From the NCBI GenBank assembly GCA_029237695.1, contig CM055275.1:90074433-90138432 (forward strand): DNA of 64,000 nucleotides, written 5' to 3'. Made by a program: the position numbers and the translations under genes. Source of the DNA: Conchocele bisecta. Taxonomy: Eukaryota > Mollusca > Bivalvia > Lucinida > Thyasiridae. Shown here one piece after another: positions 1 to 10,689 of the stretch (position 1 is its first letter; every line of letters begins with the position of its first letter). The notes below the pieces were generated by a model that worked only from the letters and a program-made list of their open reading frames with translations, did not search any database and was not told where the DNA came from.

Positions 1-3
1 GTA

Positions 4-869
4 CAGTCGAACCTCCCGAACGGCCACCTCTCTACAACAACACCCTCTCTGTAACAGCCGCTATTTTAGATTCCCAAATGGATGATTTCCTCTATACATG
101 TATCTAACCGATATTATATTATAGATATAGCAATATTATAGACAGCATCCATCGGTCGGTAAATTTATTCATCTACTACAGTCAGATAGGAAGAAAATGA
201 TAAATAATTTATCATATTATGTATTCCAGGCAAACGATTTGAGAAATATTACGTTTGGAAATTTAATATAAATATAGTACACATACACTCATGCTATAAA
301 TGCGAATTACAATAATAATTGTTGTTGATCATAGCCACCTGATACAATACGCCACTTCCACACTGAAACGATTATAACGTGGTAAATAAACGTTATTCAG
401 ATAATCGCTGTGATATTTAGATGTTACTGTTCCCATTGTCTGGGATGTCGGCTGTAAGACGATGTTTCATATTGTGCAGTATGATACATGTATTCCTTTT
501 TCCAATATTGAACTAGTATATACCTTTATGTTAGCACATCGAATCTGACACGTGAAAATAATGTACAAACATGTTGTAGACGAGAAACTGTATAGTTTAA
601 GTCTAAATAAATTTATATTCTATTCTATTCTAACCCATAGACTGCTGAGCACGAAAATTGTCGTCTGTTGTTGCCCTTGAATTCTTTCTCAATAAGAACA
701 TGTTTTAACAATGATTCTACAATGCTATCAAAGCATGTATTTGATGAGAATTGTCGAAGAAAATAAAATAAATAAATAGCGGACGACAAACTTTAATTTA
801 GCATTAACCTCTCTACAACAGCCAGTTGTGCGTCTTCCCAATGGTGGCTGTTGTAGAGAGGTTGCACTG
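4..869. mobile_element. Tigger/pogo-like non-autonomous DNA transposon with TA target duplication
   Basis: The left end reads CAGTCGAACCTC and the right end is GAGGTTGCACTG, whose reverse complement is CAGTGCAACCTC. Both ends continue with matching CTCTCTACAACA blocks. A TA dinucleotide lies directly outside each end (2-3 and 870-871), the target duplication of Tc1/mariner-pogo elements. CAGTnnAACCTC is the usual pogo/Tigger terminus. No transposase reading frame is visible in the 0.87 kb interior, so the element is non-autonomous. Very short derivatives with the same ends occur at 30892-30960 and 39530-39599. Confidence 0.75.
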
Positions 870-979
870 TATATTATATACTTTCTGTTCCATGCTATGC
901 TGCAGACGAAACTGACATTAAATCTAAACATATTTAAACTTAAGTAGTTTTCCATCAATAACAATAATTTCACCCTCCC

Positions 980-1282
980 TTTATTACTCTTGCAAATTAT
1001 TTGCACAGGTTTCGCTGTGAGAAAAAACCCGTACTCAACTCCTTACAAATAATACACCTGAGGAGAACACCCGTAATTGCGCGCCTGTTTTCTTTTTTGA
1101 AACCACGAGCTACCATGCAAACTTTCCAAGGAGAGTAACTCCTGTCCGCAAGGATTAGCTTATGCAACAACCCGGTGAGCCAAGTCCCACGCAGCACTAA
1201 CGCGACCCAGGATTAGCCGCCCTTGGTCAGCACCGCTCTCGGAGACTAGCTCACGAGCTGCATAAGGCAAGCCCTTCACTGA
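980..1282 (-). mobile_element. Inverted fragment of the LTR-like sequence found at 50.5-51.3 kb
   Basis: About 300 bases match, in reverse orientation and by eye almost without differences, the segment at roughly 50980-51275. The match covers the AATAAA-bearing 3' part of that solo-LTR-like sequence. Directly after it (1286-1340) a second short piece repeats the block around GTAATTGCGCGCCTG, so the copy is rearranged at its end. A 66-codon open frame here is a translation of the repeat, not a gene. Confidence 0.6.
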
Positions 1283-1604
1283 TAGAACACCGGTAATTGC
1301 GCGCCTGTTTTCTTGGAAATCATGAGCTACCATGCACAATGTTTATTTTGTATTACAGTCAAAATAAAGTTATATGAACATTTGGAAAGGGTCTCGACTA
1401 ACCTAAAATGTTAATGTGATTGAACACATTCTAAACATGCACTCACATATATCTTGGTCATAGAAACAGCTGCGTAATTTGAATTTCAAATTGTTTACAT
1501 GACCTCACAGTTGACACAACGCAAAGTCAAAAATTATAATCTCAAAAATAGACTAAATGCGCATTATATATCCGCAGTGGAAGTGTAATAAATAGGATAT
1601 TCCA

Positions 1605-1752
1605 TCGTACATATTTGAATATCGGAAATAATACACTCGTATTCGTCGGCGTCCGTGCAAGCAACTCGTTCGCTACGCTCACTCGTTGCTTACGCGGAAG
1701 CCGACGCACACTCGTGTATTATTTCCCGCTATTCAAAATGTACGTGGAATAT
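1605..1752. mobile_element. Foldback MITE
   Basis: The outer arms run from near CGTACATATTTGAATA to the mirror block ending at about 1750 (CTATTCAAAATGTACG). Inside them GGAAATAATACACTCG pairs with CGTGTATTATTTCC, and GTCGGCGTC with AAGCCGACGC. The loop holds CAAGCAACTCGTTCGC and its near-complement. This is a short imperfect hairpin element with no coding content. Confidence 0.6.
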
Positions 1753-2032
1753 ACTCTATATAATCCGATAAAAAATGATGCAAGTATTCATAATTGTACA
1801 TTTCACGCAATTTCTTTCCAAATTTTTTTTGAAAATCCCAATAAAAAATGTTTTAAAATATTGTTTTTACATTTTTCATTTCATTTCATCATAAACTATC
1901 AGGTTCATGTAATGAAATAATGAGAAAAAAAGTCACTTAGACTTAATGTAAAGAAATATAAAAATATTTGTTCTTCTATGACATATTTAAGTTAATTAAA
2001 ATGTCAAACTTTGGTTTTCAGCATTTATATAC

Positions 2033-2835
2033 ATGATCTCAAACGAGTGTCCATTTGATATGAGATTTATGAAACGAGTCACGGACAATTTATGCATACA
2101 TACATACATCTCGTATCAAATGGAAATGAGTTTGATATTCTGTTTATCACATGACTTCACCCTCCAAACATGCAGAAATACAATACGTTTCAGTGAGCAG
2201 ACGACATTGACTATTTTCGCATCGAGCTAAAATATCCACAGAGAAAACTAGTTTTAATCCCCGAAATAAAAATATTATATATATGCCATATAATATGTTC
2301 CTGGTGCCCGTTTCACTAAAATTCGTACAACATTATGATAGTCTGTAAATTTGACATTAACACTGTTTTCTTGTAAACAATTATTGGATTTACATTTATT
2401 AAGCATAGGATGCATAAGAAATGTAAATCCATCAATCGAAATTTCCAAACGATACTAAATTTGCATTTCATTTGTACGAAGCTTAGTGAAACGGCCGCCT
2501 GTTTTTTTTTTGGAAACTCTTCATATTACCAAACGGGGGCACATTCGAACAATTACAATAATGTTAACAAGTCACTGACGCTTCTAATGACTTTTCAAAC
2601 ATGATGATGTCAACTTCAAAACATCATTGATTTGTCACGCCATTACGGACGTCATTTGGAACGTCTTTATTTTATTAATTTGACATAACGTTGGCGCAAT
2701 ATATGAATACTGACATAATTATGGTAATGCGGCTAGCCAATCAAATTCGCTCCATGTGTTATTACACGTGTGTCATATCACATTTATGAACTGGGTTACA
2801 ACACGGAATAACAATGTTTTCGTGTGATAAATAGA
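2033..2835 (+). mobile_element. Element G, copy 1 (non-coding repeat about 0.6 kb plus insertion)
   Basis: It starts with a block on ATGAGATTTATGAAACGAG and its inverted partner, then GATATTCTGTTTATCACATG, CCACAGAGAAAACTAG, a stretch on ATTACCAAACGG, and ends with GTGTTATTACACGTGTGT and a hairpin-like tail. The same order of blocks recurs at 2836-3420 and 4567-5270. Copy 1 is lengthened by a nested MITE-A at 2305-2502. No reading frame is shared among the copies. Confidence 0.55.
2305..2502. mobile_element. MITE-A copy nested in element G
   Basis: The ends GTTTCACTAAAATTCGTAC and GTACGAAGCTTAGTGAAAC are inverted repeats. The interior has the family blocks GATAGTCTGTAAATTT, AACAATTATTGGATTTAC and AAATGTAAATCCATCAATC. 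This copy has lost part of one arm next to the left terminus. MITE-A is the commonest short element in the window, with eight longer copies and a fragment at 19228-19263. Confidence 0.75.
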
Positions 2836-3420
2836 GGATCTCAAACGAGTTTCCATTTAATATGAGATTTATGAAACGAATAATTACTAACGAGTTTCAT
2901 AACTGTCATATCAATTGGAACCGAGTTTGAGATTCTGTTTATCACACTGCAAATAGCAGAACACTTTGGATATATCCGATACGTTTCAGTGAGACTATTT
3001 TCGAATTGAATGAAAAATCTCCGCAGAGAAAAAATGTGTTAATAGCAATAAACATAGTATAAATATGCCATACTATAGGTTTCTGTTCGTTCTTAGCACT
3101 TCGTATCGCCAAACGGAAGCGCATTTTCATTTTATTTTTATGATTTTACTAAGTCACCGACGCTTGAAATGACGCTTCAAATATAATGACGTCAAAGTCA
3201 AAGCAACTTCGCTTTGTCGAGCCATTAGGTACATCACTTTAGAACGATTTCGTTTTATTCGTTTGGCATAACGTTGGCGCATAGTCTTAATATGTAATTA
3301 GGGTGCTGCGGCCAGCTAATCAAATTCGTTCCAGGTGTTATTACACATATGTAATATCACATTTATGAAATAGGTTACAGCAGGACATAACAAGGTTTTC
3401 ATGTGATCATTCATATTATC
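2836..3420 (+). mobile_element. Element G, copy 2
   Basis: It begins immediately after copy 1 with the same ATGAGATTTATGAAACGA block and contains the full order of element G landmarks without an insertion: CTGTTTATCACA, CGCAGAGAAAAA, CGCCAAACGGAAGCGC, GTGTTATTACACATATG. It gives the uninterrupted version against which the insertions in copies 1 and 3 can be placed. Confidence 0.5.
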
Positions 3421-3502
3421 AAATTGTATTATTTACAAAATAAAAAGGTTGTGCATATGACCTTTAATGCAAGTTTGTGTATGTATAGTAATTCTGTTTC
3501 AG

Positions 3503-4037
3503 CTACGTTTTCGTGAAGACATACCGGACGGGAACATGAGTATGGGACCGTTGACAAAAACTCAAATGGTCCCGATGGGAGCTTTTTATCACGCAAGAAG
3601 AAGTCGCGGTGGAAAAGGGATTTACGCGGTGTCGATATTTGGCGGGATTTGGCGCGCCAAAACTGTTCAGAAACGAGCGATCCCCGCTGGCGATTTACGA
3701 AGTCGCCGTACAACTTCCCGACGGGAGGAAAAAGTACCCAATATACTACCGAAATTCCGCCGGCTTCTACACGTTTGGAAGATGTAATCTTTACTTAATT
3801 AGTCACACGACAGCGCAAAAGCAGTTGGATATGCTGTACAACCAAGGGTGTAGTTTATATTGCCGACGAGGGACGCCGACGGCGAAGCGACCTAAGACGC
3901 AGGTCCGATATATTTGGGCGGCGAATGTGTTTTTGAGGAAGAACATAGACTACGCTTGGAGTAAATGGTTGTACGGGAAAATACATCTACGGAAGGTTGT
4001 CACGAAGAAGATGGTGATTTCAGACAACAATCTATGA
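3503..4037 (+). CDS. 3'-terminal exon of an unrecognised protein (partial, 5' part damaged or mis-framed)
   Basis: A pyrimidine-rich tract ending TTCTGTTTCAG at 3502 precedes a segment clearly richer in GC than the surrounding repeats. One frame is open from 3609 or slightly upstream to a TGA at 4035-4037. Its residues include LPDGRKKYPIYYRNSAGFY, TTAQKQLDMLYNQGC and a basic tail KIHLRKVVTKKM. I recognise no family. In that frame two stops lie near 3537 and 3549, while the frame that is open just after the acceptor (LRFREDIPDGNMSMGPL) runs on until about 3787. Hence either the exon has a frame change, or the true acceptor lies further in, for example near TTTTTATCACGCAAG at about 3598. Everything upstream in the window is transposon-derived, so earlier exons are not visible. 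It may be a pseudogene. Confidence 0.4.
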
Positions 4038-4084
4038 ATTCCTCTCTATTTCTTTATACTTTAACATAAACAAAAAACACGCTA

Positions 4085-4118
4085 TATCTCTCTCTCTCTC
4101 TCTCTTACTTTATGTATG

Positions 4119-4203
<85 letters not shown>

Positions 4204-4207
4204 ATCT

Positions 4208-4241
<34 letters not shown>

Positions 4242-4243
4242 AA
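4085..4243. repeat. (CT)n microsatellite
   Basis: About 160 bases of CT dinucleotides are interrupted by two short non-CT stretches (near 4107-4124 and 4198-4205). The array lies just after the terminal exon at 3503-4037 and could fall in its 3' untranslated region. Confidence 0.95.
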
Positions 4244-4566
4244 CATTTCTAAATGTATATTTACAATACCAACTCACACTCAAGCCATTTGATTGGCTGA
4301 GCCTGAGCTGAACTGTTGTTTGTATCGATCTCATGTATATTGCGACACGCCATGTGATTTTGTATCTAAGAACATGTGGTATTTTTCATGAAATATACAT
4401 TGATTTTTTTGCTAAAATTACGTAGAAAGGTGACGAAAGTTTCATAGCATTTACGATATTTTCAATAAATGACGTTGAAATATGACGAAATGTTCAATTC
4501 CACATTTGAAACGACACTTACGTCAACTTTCAACGTCTACTACGGAAGATGTTGCAAATATTTACT

Positions 4567-5270
4567 CGCACCTGGAATTAGGCACAATATCACACTGCGT
4601 GTGACATTTATGAATTACACAAATGGAAATGAGTGTGATATTCTGTTTATCACATGACTTCACCTCCAATACGCTTCAGTGAGAAGACATCATTGACTAT
4701 TTTCACATAACTTTGAAAATCCCCACAGAGAAACTAGTTTTAACACAGCATCAGCAATGTTGTACGCTATATAGAGAATAACAGGTTAGTGCCGTGAATG
4801 GGAAACAATATCTGGCAAGGCTTAGGAAACGGGATGGGCGAGGCTCTGCCTAACCTACTATTCTATGTATCCCATCTACACCTACAAATGGCTCTAAAAT
4901 GCAAAAAAAATAATCCCAGTCACCGCAATATTTATACGCAGTTATTAGGTCGTATTGACAGGATATCAAAACTGTTTCACGGCACCGTGTTTCACGGCAC
5001 ATACGCACTGTGTGGACGGGATAATATAGTGTTCTCCTCTTTATAGTCACTTCTTAATACCAAACGGAAACACATTCTAACATACGCAGTGCTTTTAAGG
5101 ATGCTTCTAATGATTTAAAGCATATTAATGACATGAACATCAAAGCAGCATTGCTTTGTGGTACCATTACGAACGTCTTCATTTGTTCGTCTTCATTTGT
5201 ACTTTTTAATACGAAAACGTACAAAGGATGACGCGATCGACCAATACAATTAACTCCATACCAGTAGCCG
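4567..5270 (+). mobile_element. Element G, copy 3, with nested element D
   Basis: The landmarks CTGTTTATCACATGACTTC, CCACAGAGAAACTAG, ATACCAAACGGAAAC and a late block on AATACAATTAACTCCAT follow the order seen in copies 1 and 2. The middle is interrupted at about 4780-5040 by element D, close to the site where copy 1 carries MITE-A. The left end has been replaced by a half-element with GCGACACGCCATGTG at 4340, also seen at 38930. Confidence 0.5.
4782..5040. mobile_element. Element D, copy 1 (hairpin module plus short-TIR MITE)
   Basis: It has two parts. The first has GGTTAGTGCCGTGAATGG and GCAAGGCTTAGGAAAC, and partly folds on itself with CCTAACCTACTATTCTAT. The second, about 4866-5030, begins TATCCCATCTACAC and ends GTGTGGACGGGATAA, an imperfect inverted repeat. 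A better preserved copy is at 26177-26442, where the terminal repeats TTATCCCGTCAACAC and GTGTTGACGGGATAA match perfectly. Confidence 0.6.
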
Positions 5271-5279
5271 ATTTCATCG

Positions 5280-5552
5280 AAATGTCAAAGTACACTTATC
5301 TAGCAAAGTATACTTTAAGGGAGTAATCATTTATTTTTCCCGAAATGCATGATTTCATATATAACTAACGACTGCATATATTTGATGATTAAAAGTATGC
5401 AGAATAATTATACTGAATTTATTACATTATCACAGCCAAAATGGCTGTGATAATGTAATAAACTCATTATAATAAATATTAATAAATTTATCCTTAAATT
5501 GAAAATTTCTCCCTCAAAAGTATACTTTGATAGATAAGTACACGTTGCAATA
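5280..5552. mobile_element. Foldback MITE with internal perfect palindrome
   Basis: The outer arms are about 37 bases: AAAGTACACTTATCTAGCAA near 5287 mirrors the block ending GATAGATAAGTACACGTT near 5547. Within the element, 5418-5438 and 5442-5462 form a perfect 21 bp stem around a three-base loop. No coding content. Confidence 0.65.
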
Positions 5553-5569
5553 TACGATATTAATATGAT

Positions 5570-5745
5570 ATTTATTATATACGATATTAATATTATATTT
5601 ATTGAATGCAATATTAAATGATATTTATTATATACGATATTAATATGATATACATGTATATTGTATACGATATTAATCCGATATTAATATGATATTTACT
5701 ATATACGATATCAATATGATATTTATTATATACGATGGTAATATT
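5570..5745. repeat. AT-rich minisatellite (GATATTTATTATATACGA type)
   Basis: Several degenerate copies of an approximately 27-base unit with ATGATATTTATTATATACG are followed by ATATTAAT. The same unit, reverse complemented, forms a longer array at 54400-54950. Confidence 0.75.
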
Positions 5746-6079
5746 GAAGCGACCCAGCCAGCGAAGCATTGCTATACACAGATGTGTATTGCGTATTCCT
5801 CGCTTCGAATTTATCACACATTTTGGACAACAAAACACGTCTGTCATTTTGTGCACACAACTTACCACGATCTCAGATGCATGCCTGAATGTTCACACTT
5901 GTCAATAGTTTATGATTGTCGTCTTCACACAGCAGGAAACTTGTTTAGTTCGTTATAATTCACAATAGTTTGTTGGCATTTCCTGTGTGTGTTGAATGCA
6001 GCCGCCATGTTTACTGGCTGTGCTTGTTTTGGCTCGTGTCTGATCGGAATATTCCGTCCATACAATCTAGCCAATCACT

Positions 6080-6579
6080 NNNNNNNNNNNNNNNNNNNNN
6101 NNNNNNNNNNNNNNNNNNNNNNNNNNNNNNNNNNNNNNNNNNNNNNNNNNNNNNNNNNNNNNNNNNNNNNNNNNNNNNNNNNNNNNNNNNNNNNNNNNNN
6201 NNNNNNNNNNNNNNNNNNNNNNNNNNNNNNNNNNNNNNNNNNNNNNNNNNNNNNNNNNNNNNNNNNNNNNNNNNNNNNNNNNNNNNNNNNNNNNNNNNNN
6301 NNNNNNNNNNNNNNNNNNNNNNNNNNNNNNNNNNNNNNNNNNNNNNNNNNNNNNNNNNNNNNNNNNNNNNNNNNNNNNNNNNNNNNNNNNNNNNNNNNNN
6401 NNNNNNNNNNNNNNNNNNNNNNNNNNNNNNNNNNNNNNNNNNNNNNNNNNNNNNNNNNNNNNNNNNNNNNNNNNNNNNNNNNNNNNNNNNNNNNNNNNNN
6501 NNNNNNNNNNNNNNNNNNNNNNNNNNNNNNNNNNNNNNNNNNNNNNNNNNNNNNNNNNNNNNNNNNNNNNNNNNNNNNN
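6080..6579. other. Assembly gap of 500 N
   Basis: Exactly 500 undetermined bases, the same length as the second gap, so this is a fixed-size scaffold join and not a measured distance. Open frames drawn through it are artefacts. Confidence 0.99.
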
Positions 6580-7110
6580 AAAAGACGAAATGTCCATAAC
6601 GAGCGATCATAGTAATGTGCGTTTAATGGGACCTGTCCGCTTAGCCAGTACTTTGATCGATTAGTTTATATTGTTATCCTGGTGTATGTTGAATTGATGT
6701 ACAGCTACACGTATACACACTATTGTTTAATATCAATCAATAGAGTCAGCGTCATTGCTCATCTGTAAATAAATTGTGTACAAACACGAATGTCACAGGG
6801 AGAAGATAGACTACATGTATTGTAAATAATCAAACATCGGTATGTGCTACATAAACAGATGATTGACCATACAGCTGTTACAGTGAAATCATGCATGATA
6901 AACAAGGCAGCCTTTATACAACTGTTGGCTCTTGGTCGATCTGAGGTTTAAGCTGCAAAGAGATCAATATGATACATTGTATGCGCGATGTTCTGACAAA
7001 AACTGAACATGTACATGTAGCCCATTCGACTAGTTGAACAGTTACCGACACATACGCTCGTACGTCCACCTATTTCGATCAGAGTCTACACAGTTCGCAG
7101 CAATTATGTC
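6580..7110. other. Stretch without recognised features
   Basis: AT-rich sequence. I see no open frame with coding character, no terminal inverted repeats and no tandem unit. Confidence 0.5.
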
Positions 7111-7119
7111 CTCAGTATC

Positions 7120-7416
7120 CATAAATAAAACCATGAAGTAGAATTACATTGTGTGGGTGTCATCAGGTGAAGTTCCCAGCCAACATCTAGTGAACACGCA
7201 ATGATGTATTTTGATCCGTGTGTCTGCTTTCTAGACGCTTCTTCATCAAGTCGGTGCTGGGAATCTCCGCTGCCTCCTTCACTCGAGGGAGAGCGAGTGT
7301 ATTGGAAGGGAAATTCACGGCCTGCTGCCCAGGCGGACGAAGTGGGGCTATACAGGGAGCGAGGGGTATGTTGTCCGTATTTGTGAGACGTTAACAAATA
7401 AATCAATCAATCAAAT
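7120..7416 (+). mobile_element. SINE-like retroposon with short-repeat tail
   Basis: A moderately GC-rich body of about 250 bases (with CTTCTTCATCAAGTCGG and GGCGGACGAAGTGGGG) ends in TTTGTGAGACGTTAACAAAT and then the tail AAATCAATCAATCAAAT. A 3' end on ACGTTAA plus a tetranucleotide tail is the usual form of molluscan SINE copies. I could not find a clean A/B-box promoter, so the 5' limit is uncertain. Confidence 0.5.
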
Positions 7417-7439
7417 AGCAAATAGAAAATATTACATGA

Positions 7440-7770
7440 GTGATGGTTTAACATGGTATTTATTAAACGAGTTTTTTTGTTTCTACTCCTTGACTAATTG
7501 CAAAAGAAACTCGACATAACCTCGTTTCTTATTCAATTAGTAAACGAGTTCAATAAATACCATATTAAATCATCACACATGTTAAGATTTATTTATTGCA
7601 TAAGCACATCATCATACATTGAAGCTGCACTGGTCACCAAAATTGTTTTCAGTAACGAGCTAATGTGCACATTTATTACACTTAGTCTAGTGTTTTATGA
7701 TTTTTATTAAACTGTGTTAATGCACTGCGACTGCCCATTTTATGCAATAAATACAAATATTAACTCATCG
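7440..7770. mobile_element. Element H copy
   Basis: It carries TTTATTGCATAAGCACATCA, GAAGCTGCACTGGTCACC, ATTTATTACACTTAGTCTAG and TTTTATGCAATAAAT in that order. The same order is at 38750-38910, and parts recur at 32960-33060 and 54160-54340. The first and last blocks are inverted (TTATTGCATAA / TTATGCAATAA), as in a short DNA element. Confidence 0.5.
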
Positions 7771-8139
7771 TAAACGTTGCTATACTTGGACTGCATCAAT
7801 TATCGCATACTGACTAGTGGTCGGTGTTAAGTTGTTAATTTACATTGCAGTTAACATCCGTCCACTTGTCCGTGGAATACAAATAAAAATACAAATAATT
7901 GTGTTCAGCATTAAACATAAACAATAGTTCTAGCCTACATAGTCCCAAAATGTAATGGTAGTGAGAACACAATTTCCTGGTGTGGAGAGTGAAATGTGTG
8001 GTCTTACATCTTGTATGCAAATGAGCATAAAAGTCGGTCGCAACACATATTTGGCAGGTGTTGTGCTTTTTAAAAACACAGGTCTTACGCCATAAAATAT
8101 ATTTATAACAACTTAGCTTTATCGCTACAGTTGTTTCTG

Positions 8140-8620
8140 TCAAAATGTTCCGGGTTTATACGTGTACAAAGTGTTGTGCGTTGCGTATCCGTGGAGTTTA
8201 CGTTAGCTGCGTTTCAAACCGTGTGTCGTCTACGTGTAATACGTTTTCGGCCATGCGTTGCGTTTCCCCACTCTTGCGCATGCGCGAAAGTCGAACAAAC
8301 CGTGTTCAACGCATTGAGTTTCAAAAGCGTGTAATCAGTGTACAACGGTTGTAAACGTATACAACGATTGTAAACAACGCATTGAGTTTCAAAAGCGTGT
8401 AATCCGTGTACAACGGTTGTAAACGTATACAACGGTTGTAAACATATACAACGCTAAGGTAAACCTTTTAAACGATTTAACGCTTTATTTTACGAACGGT
8501 TACACGCTTCTACATGTACACAGCATCGTACAGATGAAACCGTGTTATACGTATAACACGTTTCCACGGGTTTTAACGCATTACACGTTTTGGTATGCCA
8601 ACCGTGTATCGCGTAGAATG
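8140..8620. repeat. Motif-dense block of CGTTGTA/TACACG variants
   Basis: The stretch is saturated with short self-complementary variants such as AACGGTTGTAAACGTATACA, GTGTAATACG, AAAAGCGTGTAAT and AACGCATTGAGTTTC. CpG density is far above the surroundings. Two copies of the block AACGCATTGAGTTTCAAAAG occur about 65 bases apart. A related block is at 9460-9740. Short open frames on both strands come from the motif composition and are not supported as genes. Confidence 0.55.
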
Positions 8621-9459
8621 CGCATGCTCAGATCGTTCTTCGTGTATGTATATATACTTCTAGACTCATTGCAGGACTTCTAGACTCATTGCAGGGCTTC
8701 TAAAATTTTCAGTTTTCCGGTTCTGGACCGATTTTTGAACTCTCAGACCGATTGAGATTTGAAAACTAGTCTTAAAAATCGGTCCGAGAAAAATTGCCAG
8801 TCGGCTGCTATTTCGCTATAAACCTTGTAAATTTACAGGTTTTGACCACCAAGTAATTTATGACACATATCCGCGGGCCATATCCGTGTTAAACCAGTGT
8901 GCAGCTCGCTGTGTATTCAGTTTCTCCAAATATCGATTAATCTTAACACACGCGTGGGACAGGTGTATAGCGGATTAGTGACTGAAATAGACTGGCTTCA
9001 GCGTAAAGATACGATTGTTCCTAGACTCGCCATTTCTGATGATGTTAAAATTAAATAAAGAAACCATGCATTGTGTTTATCTGTGTTCGTAATATTTAAC
9101 CCCAAGTAACTGACACGGACTATCGGCCCGGGCTATTCCATATTAAATTAGGAACTGTTACATTACGCTGTATTAGGGGTCATTTTTGTGTATATAAAAT
9201 GTACATAGGAATGCCGCAGATCCTGATGAGCCGGCTCACGTGATCTACAATTCGCAACATTTTGATAAACGACAAGGTACATCTGTCGTGTTTAAAAGCG
9301 TGACTTCATTAGGCATCAGGATTAGGGATCAATTGAAGTGCTAAATCACACCGCCGATGTACTTTGAACTCGATCTGAGGGTATGTATTCGCGAATATTT
9401 TAAAAGGGACGAAACAAGGACGCCTCGAAGCGATCGGGGCCGAACAGGTATTTGCGTTA

Positions 9460-9745
9460 AAACTTGTAACCAGTTGTACACGTTTCAACGCTTTTGTTCA
9501 TATAGCTACACCTTCCAGGTAAAGCGTTGTACACGTTTCAACTCTTTAACCTCGCTACATATGTATACGCCAAAGCGTGTTATACGCCTTGAAGCAAAAC
9601 GTATTACACGCTTTAAAACTAAACGGTTTGACAATGTGTATTATACGTTTAAACAACGTATACAACGCTACAGCAAATCGTTGCGTTCGCGTTGCGTTCG
9701 CGTTGAGTTTGCAAGTGTTGTCTACGGTGGAACAAAAACGGAGAC
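9460..9745. repeat. Second motif-dense block, partly inverted relative to 8140-8620
   Basis: Words such as TTGTACACGTTTCAACGCTT, AAACGTATTACACGCTTTAA and CGTTGCGTTCGCGTTG echo those at 8140-8620, mostly in the opposite sense. The two blocks, about 0.8 kb apart, could be the ends of one roughly 1.6 kb element. The 155-codon open frame 9357-9824 overlaps this block and is not accepted as a gene. Confidence 0.45.
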
Positions 9746-9749
9746 TGCA

Positions 9750-10380
9750 CTGTATGTCAGTGAGATAAATATTTTGTTTGCCTTTTTTTGTGTTAATTTT
9801 ATGTTATTGCAAATGTTTTCGTAGTATAAGGGTGAACTCAGTCGGCTTTTCACCGAATGTTTGTTTATTTTGAGTACTGTTAGGCAGACACGACATCAGC
9901 TTCTTTGTCTATAGAGGGCATCTTGTTATAGATCGACATGTCACATCAGATATGCGGAATTGTAATGATCTGTGCCAGTTATCGTGAGGTTTCTGAAAAT
10001 GTATTGTTGTTAATATAATAATACAAATTAATACGTCTGGTAAATGAATGTTTATTTGCACGAAACATGTAATATCAAAAGAATGGGCATCTACCTATGT
10101 TACAAACTGGAATGTGTGTGCCCAAACTGATGTTTCGTCATTTTTTATCATATTAATGTTGTGGGCACTTTGTTCTGATGCAAATTGGTGGCACGTCATA
10201 TCCTTTATATGTTAACTACTTGTTACCACTCACATAGAGTGACGTTCATTCCATAACATAGCAGTTCGCCGGACGTCTAACGACACGCTAGCCATGCATA
10301 TCCTAGCTTTCTAGTATTTTAGAGATATTTGTAAAACGTGGCATACATATAATGATATATACCACAATTACACAATGCAC
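9750..10380. other. Stretch without recognised features
   Basis: AT-rich intergenic sequence. No tandem unit, long inverted repeat or frame with coding character was seen. Confidence 0.5.
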
Positions 10381-10387
10381 ACATCGA

Positions 10388-10684
10388 TACCGGTATAAAC
10401 AGATTTGCAATGCATGCACATACGTGTCTAGTAGTCGTGTTTAGTGTAAACGAAGATCAGTCTGCGTATCGGCGCACTCTGGTCATTGTCTACACTATTC
10501 GCTATTCAACCAGCAAATGTAATGATCATCACATATAGTATATAGCTGAGCGGCATTAACTTCGCTGATTGTATGTCCTATTGAAAAGTGTATCCCGTAC
10601 TTTTCTTATAGTCAACGCTAAAACCACTAAACACGACTACTAGACACGTCTGTGCATGCATTGCAAATCTGGTTATACCGGTAT
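10388..10684. mobile_element. Foldback element with about 60-base inverted arms
   Basis: The left arm (10388-10445) begins ACCGGTATAAACAGATTTGC and ends TAGTAGTCGTGTTTAGTG. The right arm (10622-10681) is its reverse complement with a few mismatches, from CACTAAACACGACTACTAG to GGTTATACCGGT. The roughly 180-base loop shows no coding content. Confidence 0.7.
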
Positions 10685-10689
10685 TGTAT

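Noticed and set aside
5970..6612. Long frames crossing the first gap, and similarly 56435-57213 across the second
   Set aside because: They consist almost wholly of undetermined bases.
9357..9824. 155-codon plus-strand frame rich in R, T and F
   Set aside because: Most of it lies in the motif-dense repeat block. The composition follows the repeated words, and there are no splice or start signals.
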